Source: an uncultured Mycoplasmatota bacterium
GTDB lineage: Bacteria; Bacillota_I; Bacilli_A; RF39; UBA660
Reading direction: 5' to 3'
Length of the DNA stretch: 64,000 nucleotides
Assembly (NCBI GenBank): GCA_900548695.1
Contig: URLC01000002.1
Coordinates: 124,001-188,000 of the forward strand
Under the pieces are notes generated by a model that saw only the letters and a program-made list of their open reading frames with translations, made no database searches and was not told the origin of the DNA. The translations under genes were made by a program, and so were the position numbers. Shown in pieces: positions 26,922-35,727 of this stretch. Position 1 is the stretch's first letter, and each line of letters opens with the position of its first letter.

Positions 26922-27779
26922 ATGAAATTAGTTGTTAATAAAAATAGTGAATTATTAGAATATTTATATGAAAATTTGGATATGCCTAAAAAACGTATTA
27001 AACAATATTTAGTGCATGGTGCTATCTATGTAGAAGAAGATCGTGTAACTCAATATAATTATCCATTGGTTGTTGGTATGAAAATTATGATTGATACTAA
27101 TAGTAAACATGTTAGAAAACTACCTTTTGAAATTTTATTTGAAGATGATCATTTACTTGTTGTCAATAAACCTAGTGGTTTACTTACTATTGCAACAGAT
27201 AAAGAAAAAGAGCGTACTTTGTATCATATTGTTAGAGATTATGTTATTTCTAAAAATCCACATGGACGTATTTTTATTGTTCATAGGTTAGATAAAGATA
27301 CTAGTGGAATTGTTTTATTTGCGAAGGATGAAAAGACTAAGAATCAATTACAGGAAAATTGGAATGAATATGTGAGTTTGCGGGAGTATACTGCTATAGT
27401 TTTTGGACATCCAAAAGAAGAGGTTGGGCAAATTGTTCAATATCTAAAAGAAACTAAAACAAATTTAGTTTATGTATCTCGCCATGAGGATGGTAAAAAG
27501 GCAATTACTAATTACTCATTAATTAAGAGTAGTGATCATTATTCTATGCTTAAAGTTATCATTGAAACTGGTAGAAAGAATCAAATTCGTGTAGCTCTTG
27601 CTAGTAAAAAGATGTCTATTGTCGGAGATAAAAAATATGGTGATTCAAAAAGCAAGGCTAATAGGTTATATTTACACGCAAATCGTTTGAAGATTTATTA
27701 TCCAGTGATTAAAAAAGAAATTTTATTTGAAACAGCAATTCCTAATGAGTTTAAAAAATTATTAAGTCAAGATAGGTAA
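26922..27779 (+). CDS. RluA/RluD-family pseudouridine synthase
   Basis: This enzyme isomerises uridines in rRNA or tRNA. The 285-residue protein begins with an S4-like RNA-binding domain (about 1-60), followed by the catalytic domain with HRLDKDTSGIVLFAKD, whose Asp is the nucleophile. The C-terminal GRKNQIRV and KKYGDSKSK motifs are typical of RluA-class enzymes. Which base is modified cannot be told. GGAGGG precedes the ATG, and the gene ends before the asnS T-box promoter. Confidence 0.92.
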   Translation: MKLVVNKNSELLEYLYENLDMPKKRIKQYLVHGAIYVEEDRVTQYNYPLVVGMKIMIDTNSKHVRKLPFEILFEDDHLLVVNKPSGLLTIATDKEKERTLYHIVRDYVISKNPHGRIFIVHRLDKDTSGIVLFAKDEKTKNQLQENWNEYVSLREYTAIVFGHPKEEVGQIVQYLKETKTNLVYVSRHEDGKKAITNYSLIKSSDHYSMLKVIIETGRKNQIRVALASKKMSIVGDKKYGDSKSKANRLYLHANRLKIYYPVIKKEILFETAIPNEFKKLLSQDR

Positions 27780-27796
27780 TTAGTGAAATAGTTTGT

Positions 27797-27825
27797 TTGA
27801 CAAAATTATAAATTTATAGTATGAT
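27797..27825 (+). promoter_or_regulatory. Promoter of the asnS T-box transcript
   Basis: TTGACA (27797-27802) and TATGAT (27820-27825) with a 17-base spacer. Confidence 0.85.
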
Positions 27826-27831
27826 TGTCTT

Positions 27832-28118
27832 ACAATTTTTTAAAATGTTGAAAGAAAGAAGTAACTATTTTAAGCTTTTATTAGAGAGCTTGTGGTTGGT
27901 GGAAACGAGTAGGTTGAATAGTGAATAACATTCTTGAGTGCTTAAAGAATTAAGTAGACTAAGCCGGTAGCAGACCGTTACATTTGCTAGATTTGATAGA
28001 ATCGAAAAAGTGATTATGAAGAAATTAAGAAACTTTATAATAAATTGGGTGGTACCGCGGAATGCTAGTTTTCGTCCCTTTACTATATAGTAATATAGTG
28101 GGAGATACTAGCATTTTT
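27832..28118 (+). promoter_or_regulatory. T-box riboswitch, asparagine (AAC specifier), upstream of asnS
   Basis: Uncharged tRNA binding to a T-box leader prevents termination. Visible parts are the stem I element AGAGAGC with TGTGGTTGGTGG, a candidate specifier AAC at 27927-27929 followed by A, and the antiterminator T-box with bulge TGGT in GGGTGGTACCGCGG. The terminator is AATGCTAGT (28061-28069) paired with ACTAGCATT (28107-28115) and a T run. The AAC codon fits the downstream asparaginyl-tRNA synthetase. The 386-base gap between genes is filled by this element and its promoter. Confidence 0.95.
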
Positions 28119-28165
28119 TGTTTATTTTTACATAGGATGATATACTAATAAAAGGAGGAATAATT

Positions 28166-29548
28166 ATGGCAATTGATGCAAAAGAGTTATATCAAAGAAT
28201 TGATGAATTTATGGATAAAGAAGTAGTTATACAGGGATGGATCCGTAATCATCGTAAACAAAAAGAATTTGGTTTTATTGACTTTTCTGATGGAACTTGT
28301 TTTCAACATATTCAAATAGTATATGATGATAAGTTAGAAAGTTTTTTTGAAATTCAAAAATTTCATGTTGGTAGTGCTATTGAGGTGGTTGGTCAAGTAG
28401 TAGCATCTCCTAAAGAAGGACAAACTTTTGAAATTCAAGCTAAGGAACTTACTTTACTTGGGGATTGTCCAGAAGATTATCCCATTCAACCTAAAAAGCA
28501 TTCTAGAGAATTTTTAAGAGAACAGGCTTATCTTCGACCACGTACTAACCTTTTTCAAGCAGTGTTTAGAGTAAGAAGTGTAGCTGCTTATGCTATTCAT
28601 AAATATTTTCAGGAAAGAGGATATGTTTATTTCCATGCACCACTCATTACAGCTAGTGACTGCGAAGGAGCTGGGGAGATGTTTCATGTTACATGTTTTG
28701 ATTTAGAGAATATTCCAATGGAAGATGGAAAAGTTCTTTATAACCAGGATATGTTTCAAACTGCTGCTTCTTTAACAGTTTCTGGTCAATTAGAAGCTGA
28801 GACATTTGCTTTAGCTTATAAAAAAACATATACATTTGGTCCAACTTTTAGAGCAGAGAACTCTAATACTAAAGTTCATGCCAATGAATTTTGGATGATA
28901 GAACCAGAAATTGCTTTTTGTGATTTAGAACAAGATATGGAAATTATGGAAGAGATGTTAAAATTTGTTGTTTCTTATGTTTTAGAACATTGTGCAGCAG
29001 AAATGAAGTTTTTAGATCAGTTTGTAGAGAAGGGACTAATTTTAAAGTTAGAGAAGTTAATTAGTTCTAAATTTACAAGAGTTACTCATAAAGAAGTTAT
29101 TGATATTTTACAAAAAGCTAATGTTAAATGGGAATTTGAACCTGTGCAAGGTGAAGATATTGCTAAAGAACATGAAAAATATATTACTGAATATTTTGAT
29201 GGACCAGTATTTATTACTGATTGGCCAAAAGATATTAAGGCTTTTTATATGAAGCAAAATCCAGATGGTGAAACGGTTGCGGCTGTTGATCTTGAAGTGC
29301 CAGGAGCTGGAGAAATTATGGGCGGATCTCAAAGAGAAGAAGATTATGATAAATTAGTTACTCGTATGGATGAGTTAGGTATGGATAAAAAAGAGTTAGA
29401 TTGGTATTTGAACCTTCGTAGATTTGGAGGTTGTGTTCATTCTGGTTTTGGTATGGGATTTGAAAGATTACTTATTTACCTAACGGGAGTAGAAAATATT
29501 CGTGATGTAATTCCTTATCCTAGAACTCCAGGAAATTGTTCTTTTTAA
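28166..29548 (+). CDS. asnS: Asparaginyl-tRNA synthetase
   Basis: AsnRS charges tRNA-Asn. The 460-residue class II synthetase has an N-terminal OB-fold anticodon-binding domain (about 18-105), motif 2 around FRAENSNTKVHANEFWMIEPE, and the C-terminal motif 3 GFGMGFERLLIYLTG followed by RDVIPYPRTPG. HANEF favours AsnRS over AspRS, and the upstream T-box reads an Asn codon. AAAGGAGG precedes the ATG. It is a single-gene unit ending in a strong terminator. Confidence 0.97.
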   Translation: MAIDAKELYQRIDEFMDKEVVIQGWIRNHRKQKEFGFIDFSDGTCFQHIQIVYDDKLESFFEIQKFHVGSAIEVVGQVVASPKEGQTFEIQAKELTLLGDCPEDYPIQPKKHSREFLREQAYLRPRTNLFQAVFRVRSVAAYAIHKYFQERGYVYFHAPLITASDCEGAGEMFHVTCFDLENIPMEDGKVLYNQDMFQTAASLTVSGQLEAETFALAYKKTYTFGPTFRAENSNTKVHANEFWMIEPEIAFCDLEQDMEIMEEMLKFVVSYVLEHCAAEMKFLDQFVEKGLILKLEKLISSKFTRVTHKEVIDILQKANVKWEFEPVQGEDIAKEHEKYITEYFDGPVFITDWPKDIKAFYMKQNPDGETVAAVDLEVPGAGEIMGGSQREEDYDKLVTRMDELGMDKKELDWYLNLRRFGGCVHSGFGMGFERLLIYLTGVENIRDVIPYPRTPGNCSF

Positions 29549-29578
29549 GTTTACAATGAAAGTTGTAAACTTTTTTCT
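29547..29578 (+). terminator. Terminator after asnS
   Basis: A perfect 10-bp stem (AAGTTTACAA with TTGTAAACTT) around TGAAAG, followed by T residues. Confidence 0.92.
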
Positions 29579-29630
29579 TTTTCTTTTTTTATTTCTATGG
29601 TATACTAGCTTTTGCAAAAGAGGGGATATC

Positions 29631-30446
29631 ATGGAACCACTTTATAATTATTTATTGCAAAAAGAAACTCATATTGGCCTTTTAAGGAGTCATCAAGAGG
29701 ATGCTTTATTGAGTCTTGTACATCCAGAAGATGATAATATTAAACTATTAGGTGTTGCTGATGGAATGGGTGGAAAGCAGTATGGAGATATAGCAGCTAA
29801 TTTTGTCTTAGAAAAGTTTGGTTATTGGTTTTTAGAAAAGACCAAAGATATGTTTTATGATGTTATGAAATTAAAATGTGAGATGCTTGATTTGATTATG
29901 GAATGTAATCATAAATTACTTTCTGATTATGGAAAAAATCAAGTTGGAACGACTTTATCATTAGCTTTGGTATTATTAGATCAAACTATCATTCTTCATT
30001 TGGGAGATTCGCGCGTTTATTTTTATAAAAATGAAAATTTATTACAAGTTACTGAAGATGATTCAGATGTTTGGTTATATTATAAATATCAACATATTGA
30101 TAAGGAATGGTTAAGATATTTTAGTACTAGTAATATTATTCATAATTGTGTTGGAGTTTCTTTAGAAACTTGTAGACCACATATATATATTTACCCTAAT
30201 GTCGCGTATGAAACTTTGTTAGTTATGACAGATGGGATTACTGATTTGATTACAGATTCTAAAATACAACGAATTTTTAGGGAAGAAAAGACAAAAAACA
30301 TTGCGAAAAGATTAGTTCATGAGGCAGTATTTGTTAATCAAAATCTTTTTATACCTGGAGAGTTAAAAAAATTAAAATTAGATAATTACACAGTTCCTGT
30401 ACAAGGAAGGGATAATGCTAGTGTTGTTTTGTTTTCAAAATTTTAA
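29631..30446 (+). CDS. PP2C-family serine/threonine protein phosphatase
   Basis: PP2C (PPM) enzymes are Mn/Mg-dependent phosphatases that usually oppose a Hanks-type kinase. Metal-binding motifs are present: RSHQEDA, ADGMGGKQYGD, LHLGDSRVYFY, MTDGITDLI and GRDNASVV. The product has 271 residues and no membrane helix. The start at 29631 has GAGGGGATATC and a TATACT -10 upstream; an in-frame ATG 75 bases earlier would add a hydrophobic stretch encoded by the asnS terminator and promoter and is unlikely. No partner kinase gene lies in the window. Confidence 0.9.
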   Translation: MEPLYNYLLQKETHIGLLRSHQEDALLSLVHPEDDNIKLLGVADGMGGKQYGDIAANFVLEKFGYWFLEKTKDMFYDVMKLKCEMLDLIMECNHKLLSDYGKNQVGTTLSLALVLLDQTIILHLGDSRVYFYKNENLLQVTEDDSDVWLYYKYQHIDKEWLRYFSTSNIIHNCVGVSLETCRPHIYIYPNVAYETLLVMTDGITDLITDSKIQRIFREEKTKNIAKRLVHEAVFVNQNLFIPGELKKLKLDNYTVPVQGRDNASVVLFSKF

Positions 30447-30500
30447 CTTTTAGAATAATTTTTTCTTTTTTTGTTCATTCTATTACTAGGAGGGACAAAA

Positions 30501-31112
30501 ATGAAGAATATTGGTAAAGTAGTTTTAGGGTTTGGCTTTCTTTTATTATTTTTAGCTGGCTGTGGTAATATGACTAATACTCCAACACAAAAAGTAGAAG
30601 AATTTTTAGGCAAATATCAAACTATGGATGAAGATGTTATCACACAACTTAAGCAAGTGCTTTCTGATGATAAGACAATGAATGATGAGCAAAAGGATAA
30701 ATATAGAGCACTTATGGAAAAACAGTATCAAAACTTATCTTATAAAATAGAAAATGAAGATATAGATGGTGATAAGGCAACGGTTGATGTTGAAGTTGAA
30801 GTTTTAGATTATGCAACGACAATTAATAAGAGTAAAAAATATTATGAAGAACATAAAGATGAAATAGAAAAAGAAAATCAAGAAGATAAAAAAGATAATG
30901 ATAATGTAATAGAAGATGCCGGAGATGATTTAGAGACTGCTGTTAAAGAAAGTAGTGCATATATTAATTATAAGTTAAAGGAGTTAGAGTCTGTTAGTGA
31001 TACTACTACTTATACAATTACTTTTTATTTAAATAAAGAAAATGGTGATTGGAAATTACAAGATATTTCTGATTCTGATCGTCAAAAGCTTCATGGGTTA
31101 TATGAAGGCTAG
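30501..31112 (+). CDS. Predicted lipoprotein of unknown function
   Basis: The product (203 residues) has a basic start, a hydrophobic helix and the lipobox LAGC, so it should be lipidated and held on the outer face of the membrane. The mature part is acidic, with a Glu/Asp/Lys-rich middle and a C-terminal DWKLQDISDSD that resembles DUF4878-like lipoproteins; that link is weak. AGGAGGG precedes the ATG at 30501; an upstream in-frame ATG has no site. It follows the PP2C gene by about 55 bases and ends at a terminator. Confidence 0.8.
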   Translation: MKNIGKVVLGFGFLLLFLAGCGNMTNTPTQKVEEFLGKYQTMDEDVITQLKQVLSDDKTMNDEQKDKYRALMEKQYQNLSYKIENEDIDGDKATVDVEVEVLDYATTINKSKKYYEEHKDEIEKENQEDKKDNDNVIEDAGDDLETAVKESSAYINYKLKELESVSDTTTYTITFYLNKENGDWKLQDISDSDRQKLHGLYEG

Positions 31113-31138
31113 ATATCTATTTACAGATATCTTTTTTG
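31111..31138 (+). terminator. Terminator after the lipoprotein gene
   Basis: AGATATCT (31111-31118) and AGATATCT (31125-31132) form a perfect 8-bp stem, then T residues; the first arm includes part of the stop codon. Confidence 0.88.
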
Positions 31139-31213
31139 TTGAAAAATAATAAATTGACTTTTTTTTTATGTTAGTTTTTGTTATACTGTTTATTAGAATA
31201 GAGGGTGAATGTC

Positions 31214-33193
31214 ATGTTAGGTAAAATTGAAGAGATTATTGATAATAGTGTAATAATAAATTTAAGTATTAATATTAATGAACAACCTAATTTAGTTAAT
31301 TTACATGTTGTATTTGAAGATGATACACCAAAAAAAGTAGTAGCCGAAATTGCTAATGTTAACCAGACTAAAATGATTGCTAATGTAGTCGGAGAAATTA
31401 ATAATGGGTATTTTACACCTGGTGCTAGTTCTAAGCCATCATTTAAATCAAAAGTTAGATTGATTACTATGCCTGAATTGGAGTTGTTGTTTGGTAAGCA
31501 GGAAACAGAATTTGGTTACACTAATTTTGGAACCAGTAATGTTTATGAAGGATATAAGATTAATGTACCAATTAATGAATTTTTTAATACTCATTTTTCT
31601 ATTTTGGGAAACTCTGGTGCTGGTAAGAGTTGTACAGTTGCATCGATTTTACAAAAATTATTTACCAGTAGTCCAAAGCCACCCATAAATTCATCTTTAT
31701 TTTTCTTCGATGCATATGGTGAATATACTCATGCTTTTGGAGAGTTACATAAACAAAATCCAGCACTTAATTACAAAGCGTATACTACTAATGTTGTTGA
31801 TCCTGATTGTGAAATTTTAAGAATTCCTATTTGGTTATTGGATGTTGATGATTTAGCTTTATTACTTGATGCTAATTCAGCAGCACAGTTACCAATTTTG
31901 GAAAAGACTTTGAAATTAGTACCAATATTAACTGGTGATTCAGAGATGGTTATTAAACGTAAAAATGATATTATTGCTAGAGCGTTGCAAGATATTTTAC
32001 TTTCTGGTAATGATTCTACAAAGATTCGGGATCAGGTAATTGCCGTTCTTACTAAGTTTAATACACCTGAATTAAATCTCGAAAGTACTATTGCTCAACC
32101 TGGATATGTTCGTACGTTAAAACAATGTTTATATGTTGATAAATCTGGTAAGATGCAAGAGATGGAACTTGTTGTTGAATTTATTCGTGGATATATTAGT
32201 GAAGAACAGGAAGATATCAGTGAAGAAGAGATGAATAAGTTTTATACACTTTCAGATTTGGAACTTGCTATGGAATTTGCTCTTATTAGTGAGGGTATTT
32301 TAAAGAGTGATAAAGTTTTTGATGTTGCAAATGTTATGAGTGTTCGTCTTCATACTTTAGCAACAGGGGATAATAGACATTATTTTTCTTATCCAAAGTA
32401 TGTTACAAGGGATCAATTTGTAGATTCTCTTTTATGGGATCCTAAAACGAATACTAAAGCTCAAATTGTTAACTTTAATATTAACTACATTGATGATCGT
32501 TTAGCAAAAGTAATTACAAAAATTTTATCTAGAATGTTTTTTTTGAAAGCTAGCACAACTAAACCTCGTGGTAGTTTGGCCTATCATATTATTATTGAAG
32601 AAGCTCACCGTTATGTTCAACATGATAGTGATGTTCAGTTATTGGGATATAATATCTTTGAGCGTATTGCCAAAGAAGGACGTAAATATGGTATGTTTTT
32701 GGCTCTTATTACTCAAAGACCTAGTGAATTGTCAGATACTTGTGTTTCTCAATGTATGAACTTTGTCATACTTAGAACTTTGCATCCAACTGATTTGAAA
32801 TATATTAAAGAGATGGTTCCAAATGTTTCTTCTGAAATAGTTTTACAGCTTAAAAATTTGAAACCTGGAAATTGTATTGCCTTCGGTTCAGCATTTAAAG
32901 TGCCAACTTCTATGTATGTAGATTTACCAAATCCTAGGCCACTATCTAATAATGTTGATTTGGAAAATGTATGGTACAAAACACCAAATGTTAATGCTTT
33001 AACACATCAACAAAATACAGGGGTTAGTGCTGGTGCTGTTCAGACAATGCCTTTTGTACCAGCGGCACAACCTGCTCCATCAATGGATGGTAAAGTTCAT
33101 CAGGATATTGTTCCTACTCAAGTTTCCGTAGGACAGCAAGGAGCTCTTGCTAATAATAGGTTTATTCAACCAATCAGTAATACTAATGCCTAA
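31214..33193 (+). CDS. HerA-like ATPase (DUF87 type)
   Basis: HerA/FtsK-superfamily ATPases move DNA through a hexameric ring. The 659-residue protein has an N-terminal beta-barrel-like HAS domain (about 1-95), Walker A GNSGAGKSC and Walker B IIIEEAHRY, then an arginine-finger region near TQRPSELSDTC. The C-terminal tail is Pro/Ala/Gln-rich and low-complexity. The start at 31214 has an AGAGGGTGAAT site. There is no NurA nuclease or SIR2 partner: the next genes are sepF and divIVA, so chromosome handling near division is a guess. Confidence 0.85.
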   Translation: MLGKIEEIIDNSVIINLSININEQPNLVNLHVVFEDDTPKKVVAEIANVNQTKMIANVVGEINNGYFTPGASSKPSFKSKVRLITMPELELLFGKQETEFGYTNFGTSNVYEGYKINVPINEFFNTHFSILGNSGAGKSCTVASILQKLFTSSPKPPINSSLFFFDAYGEYTHAFGELHKQNPALNYKAYTTNVVDPDCEILRIPIWLLDVDDLALLLDANSAAQLPILEKTLKLVPILTGDSEMVIKRKNDIIARALQDILLSGNDSTKIRDQVIAVLTKFNTPELNLESTIAQPGYVRTLKQCLYVDKSGKMQEMELVVEFIRGYISEEQEDISEEEMNKFYTLSDLELAMEFALISEGILKSDKVFDVANVMSVRLHTLATGDNRHYFSYPKYVTRDQFVDSLLWDPKTNTKAQIVNFNINYIDDRLAKVITKILSRMFFLKASTTKPRGSLAYHIIIEEAHRYVQHDSDVQLLGYNIFERIAKEGRKYGMFLALITQRPSELSDTCVSQCMNFVILRTLHPTDLKYIKEMVPNVSSEIVLQLKNLKPGNCIAFGSAFKVPTSMYVDLPNPRPLSNNVDLENVWYKTPNVNALTHQQNTGVSAGAVQTMPFVPAAQPAPSMDGKVHQDIVPTQVSVGQQGALANNRFIQPISNTNA

Positions 33194-33210
33194 TTTTAGG
33201 CTTTTACTTT
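33188..33210 (+). terminator. Terminator after the HerA-like gene
   Basis: GCCTAA and TTAGGC form a short stem across the stop codon, followed by TTTTACTTTTT. Confidence 0.6.
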
Positions 33211-33273
33211 TTATAAATTTGTGTTAGAATAATATATAGTTAAGATAAAGATATGTTAATTGGAGGATACAAT

Positions 33274-33705
33274 ATGGCTTTAGACAAATTAAAAACTTTA
33301 TTTGGTGGGGATGAGGATGCAAATGAGGAAATCGGAACTGATGAAGAATTTTATTCTGTTTCGAGAGAAGAATATCATGAAGAAAATGGAGTAGCTGGTA
33401 GTAAAATGATGTTATTAGAACCTCGTGCTTACTCTGAAAGTCAACAGATTGCTGATTATTTAAAGAATCGTTCTGCTGTTGTTGTTAATTTAAAACGTGT
33501 TACACCTGATCAAGCAAAGAGAATCGTAGATTTTTTAAGCGGAACTATTTATGCAATAGGTGGAGATTTACAAAAGTTAGGTGGAGGAATTTTCTTATGT
33601 ACTCCTAATAATGTTAATGTAGAAGGAAAGATTAGTGATGATGCTACAGCTACACCTAAGTCTAAGACTTCTAAAAAAGATAAAGATGATGATTTTGATT
33701 TTTAG
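33274..33705 (+). CDS. sepF: Cell division protein SepF
   Basis: SepF tethers and bundles FtsZ filaments at the membrane. The 143-residue product has an N-terminal amphipathic helix-like start (MALDKLKTLFGG) that would bind membrane, an acidic linker, and the conserved core ADYLKNRSAVVVNLKRV, IVDFLSGTIYAIGGDLQKLGGGIFLCTP. GGAGGA precedes the ATG at 33274. divIVA follows after 23 bases; ylmG and ylmH, often between them in Bacilli, are missing. Confidence 0.96.
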   Translation: MALDKLKTLFGGDEDANEEIGTDEEFYSVSREEYHEENGVAGSKMMLLEPRAYSESQQIADYLKNRSAVVVNLKRVTPDQAKRIVDFLSGTIYAIGGDLQKLGGGIFLCTPNNVNVEGKISDDATATPKSKTSKKDKDDDFDF

Positions 33706-33728
33706 TTTATAATTTCTGAGGTGATTAT

Positions 33729-34166
33729 ATGGAAAAGTTTAGTTATGAAGCTAATGGATATAATCGTCAAGAAGTAAATCAGTTTGTTAGTGATGTCATT
33801 ACTCAGACAGAAGGTATTATAAAAAAATGTAAGGCTCAAGGTGCGGCTTTGGAAAGTTTGAAAAAAGAAATTGAGCATTATAAGATGATGGAGAGTACTT
33901 TAAAGACAGCCATTTTAAAAGCTGAAGAGACAGGCGATAATATTAAGCGTATGGCAAGAGAAGAACATGAAATGATTATAGAGGATGCTAAAAATAATGC
34001 TAGTCGTATTGTCAATGAAGCATTACTTAAGGCTGAAAAAATTGAGAGTAATGCAGAAACACTTGAAAAAAATATGAAGATATTTAAGCGAAAACTAAAA
34101 ATTATTATGGAACAGCAAATGGCTGTTGTTGATGAAATTGAATTGTTAGAGTTAGATCCTAGATAG
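33729..34166 (+). CDS. divIVA: DivIVA-family cell division/polarity protein
   Basis: DivIVA binds curved membrane and marks cell poles or septa. The 145-residue product has the N-terminal signature (GYNRQEVNQFVSDVI at about 12-26) followed by a long coiled coil rich in Glu, Lys and Ala (about 28-135). AGGTGAT precedes the ATG. The order sepF-divIVA-(T-box)-ileS is conserved in Firmicutes. The terminator hairpin overlaps its final codons. Confidence 0.95.
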   Translation: MEKFSYEANGYNRQEVNQFVSDVITQTEGIIKKCKAQGAALESLKKEIEHYKMMESTLKTAILKAEETGDNIKRMAREEHEMIIEDAKNNASRIVNEALLKAEKIESNAETLEKNMKIFKRKLKIIMEQQMAVVDEIELLELDPR

Positions 34167-34178
34167 GGTCTTTTTTTT
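34155..34178 (+). terminator. Terminator after divIVA
   Basis: GATCCT (34155-34160) and AGGGTC (34165-34170), one T-G pair, then eight T. Confidence 0.8.
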
Positions 34179-34368
34179 ATTATGAGATATTATCTTTTTG
34201 TTATAAAAAGACATCACCTTAATGTATTTATATTTTATAACTTTATTTTTTTATTTGAGTATAGATATCAGAAAATAAACATTTATTTCAAAAGTGAATA
34301 ATATATTCATGGAGTAAATATACTTATTAAAATGAATAGATTAAATTTAATTAAATGTTAAAAAGTGA
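34179..34368. other. AT-rich intergenic stretch with no gene seen
   Basis: About 190 bases of very AT-rich sequence between the divIVA terminator and the Ile T-box promoter. No ribosome-binding site with a coding frame and no clear hairpin was found. Confidence 0.6.
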
Positions 34369-34397
34369 TTGCAGACATTTTAAAAGTGTGCTATATT
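34369..34397 (+). promoter_or_regulatory. Promoter of the Ile T-box transcript
   Basis: TTGCAG (34369-34374) and TATATT (34392-34397) with a 17-base spacer. Confidence 0.8.
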
Positions 34398-34403
34398 AGG
34401 TGG

Positions 34404-34613
34404 GAAAGCATGTGCGAAAGACGGAATATTTTAGCGTAGGTAGAGAGCTTGTGGTTGGTGAAAACAAGTTATAAAGAAATATTTAGATCACTTTCAAGTT
34501 GCGATTTATGGATAAGATAAATACGGTAACGCGTTATAGTTTGAGAGATAGATTTTTCTATGAACTAAGGTGGTACCACGAGTAATTCGTCCTTTGGATG
34601 AATTACTTTTTTT
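34404..34613 (+). promoter_or_regulatory. T-box riboswitch, isoleucine (ATC specifier), upstream of a cation exchanger gene
   Basis: Stem I has AGAGAGC and TGTGGTTGGTG as in the asnS leader. ATC at 34487-34489 followed by A sits where AAC sits in the asnS leader and codes for Ile. The antiterminator bulge is TGGT in AAGGTGGTACC, complementary to A-CCA of tRNA-Ile. The terminator is GTAATTCGTCC (34582-34592) with GGATGAATTAC (34596-34606) and a T run. The first gene downstream is not ileS but a Na+/Ca2+-exchanger-type gene; ileS follows it. Confidence 0.92.
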
Positions 34614-34633
34614 ATTTTTGGAAAGGGGATTTT

Positions 34634-35584
34634 ATGTTTTTACAGATTATATTATTAATTTTGGGTTTTGTTGTTTTGATTAAGGGTGCGGATTTGTTTG
34701 TTGATGGTGCTAGTGCTACTGCTCAAAACTTTAAGGTATCCAAGATGTTAATAGGACTTACGATTGTTGCTTTTGGTACTAGTGCTCCAGAGTTTGCTGT
34801 TAGTGTTAAGTCATTACTCAGTGGTAATGGAGATATGGTATTGGGGAATGTTATTGGTAGTAATATTTTAAATATTTTATTAATATTGGGTGTTTCTGCG
34901 ATGTTTCATTCTCTTAGTGTAAAGAATAATACAGTAAAAAAGGAATTACCAATTACATTATTAATTACTACACTTTTTGCAGTACTTTTATCTGATCATC
35001 TTTTTGATAAGAGTCTACCTAATAGTTTTACTAGAAGTGATGGTATTATCTTATTATTATTTTTCTTAGTATTTATTTATTATTTGATTTCCATGATGCG
35101 AAAGAAAATAGATGTGGATAATAATTTGCCTAATATGTCTTTAAAAAAAGCGATTTTATTTACTATAGTTGGAATTGTAGCCATTGTTATTGGAAGTAAT
35201 TTAGTTGTAGATAGTGCTTCTTTTATTGCTTCAGCGTTAGGTGTTAGTGAAAGGATGATTTCGTTAACTATCATTGCTCTTGGTACCTCACTTCCTGAGT
35301 TAGTTACTAGTGTAGCTGCTACTAGTAAAGGTGAATATGATATTGCGATCGGTAATGTGGTAGGAAGTAATATCTTTAATATAGGAATTGTTATTGGCGT
35401 GCCTGTTGTTTTGTTTGGTGGAGTTAGCCAAATTGCATTTAGTTATATTGATTTACTTGTTATGTTGGCATCAACTCTTTTGTTGTTTTTGTTTTCGTTT
35501 AGGGATTATAAAATTAGTAAATCAGAAGGTGCTATGTTTTTAACATTATTTATTATTTATTATACTTATGTAATCTTTGGATAA
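34634..35584 (+). CDS. Calcium/sodium antiporter (CaCA family, YrbG-like)
   Basis: CaCA proteins exchange Ca2+ for Na+ or H+ across the membrane. The 316-residue protein has two inverted alpha repeats: TIVAFGTSAPEFAVSV with GNVIGSNILNILLILG, and TIIALGTSLPELVTSV with GNVVGSNIFNIGIVIG. The acidic Glu in each is the ion ligand. About ten membrane helices. The start at 34634 has AAAGGGGAT; an upstream in-frame ATG lies in the T-box terminator stem. It lies between the Ile T-box and ileS, so its expression should rise when tRNA-Ile is uncharged. Confidence 0.93.
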   Translation: MFLQIILLILGFVVLIKGADLFVDGASATAQNFKVSKMLIGLTIVAFGTSAPEFAVSVKSLLSGNGDMVLGNVIGSNILNILLILGVSAMFHSLSVKNNTVKKELPITLLITTLFAVLLSDHLFDKSLPNSFTRSDGIILLLFFLVFIYYLISMMRKKIDVDNNLPNMSLKKAILFTIVGIVAIVIGSNLVVDSASFIASALGVSERMISLTIIALGTSLPELVTSVAATSKGEYDIAIGNVVGSNIFNIGIVIGVPVVLFGGVSQIAFSYIDLLVMLASTLLLFLFSFRDYKISKSEGAMFLTLFIIYYTYVIFG

Positions 35585-35727
35585 AAAGACATATATGGGA
35601 ATAGATTTATTATTTGCTTGAAACATATTTGTAATAGAATTTTTATGTCTATTATGTATAGAGAAGATTATGATATTAATTGAGTTATTGTTGTAGTAAG
35701 AGATTATAAAAGAAAGTAGGGATAGGT
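35585..35727. other. Intergenic stretch between the antiporter gene and ileS
   Basis: 143 AT-rich bases. No hairpin with a T run and no convincing promoter pair was found, so readthrough from the T-box into ileS is the simplest model. Confidence 0.5.

Noticed and set aside
31214..33193. HerA-like ATPase as part of an anti-phage defence system
   Set aside because: No SIR2, NurA or other effector gene lies beside it; its neighbours are the lipoprotein gene, sepF and divIVA.
35585..35727. Separate promoter or second T-box for ileS
   Set aside because: No T-box core or TTGACA/TATAAT pair with suitable spacing was found in this gap.
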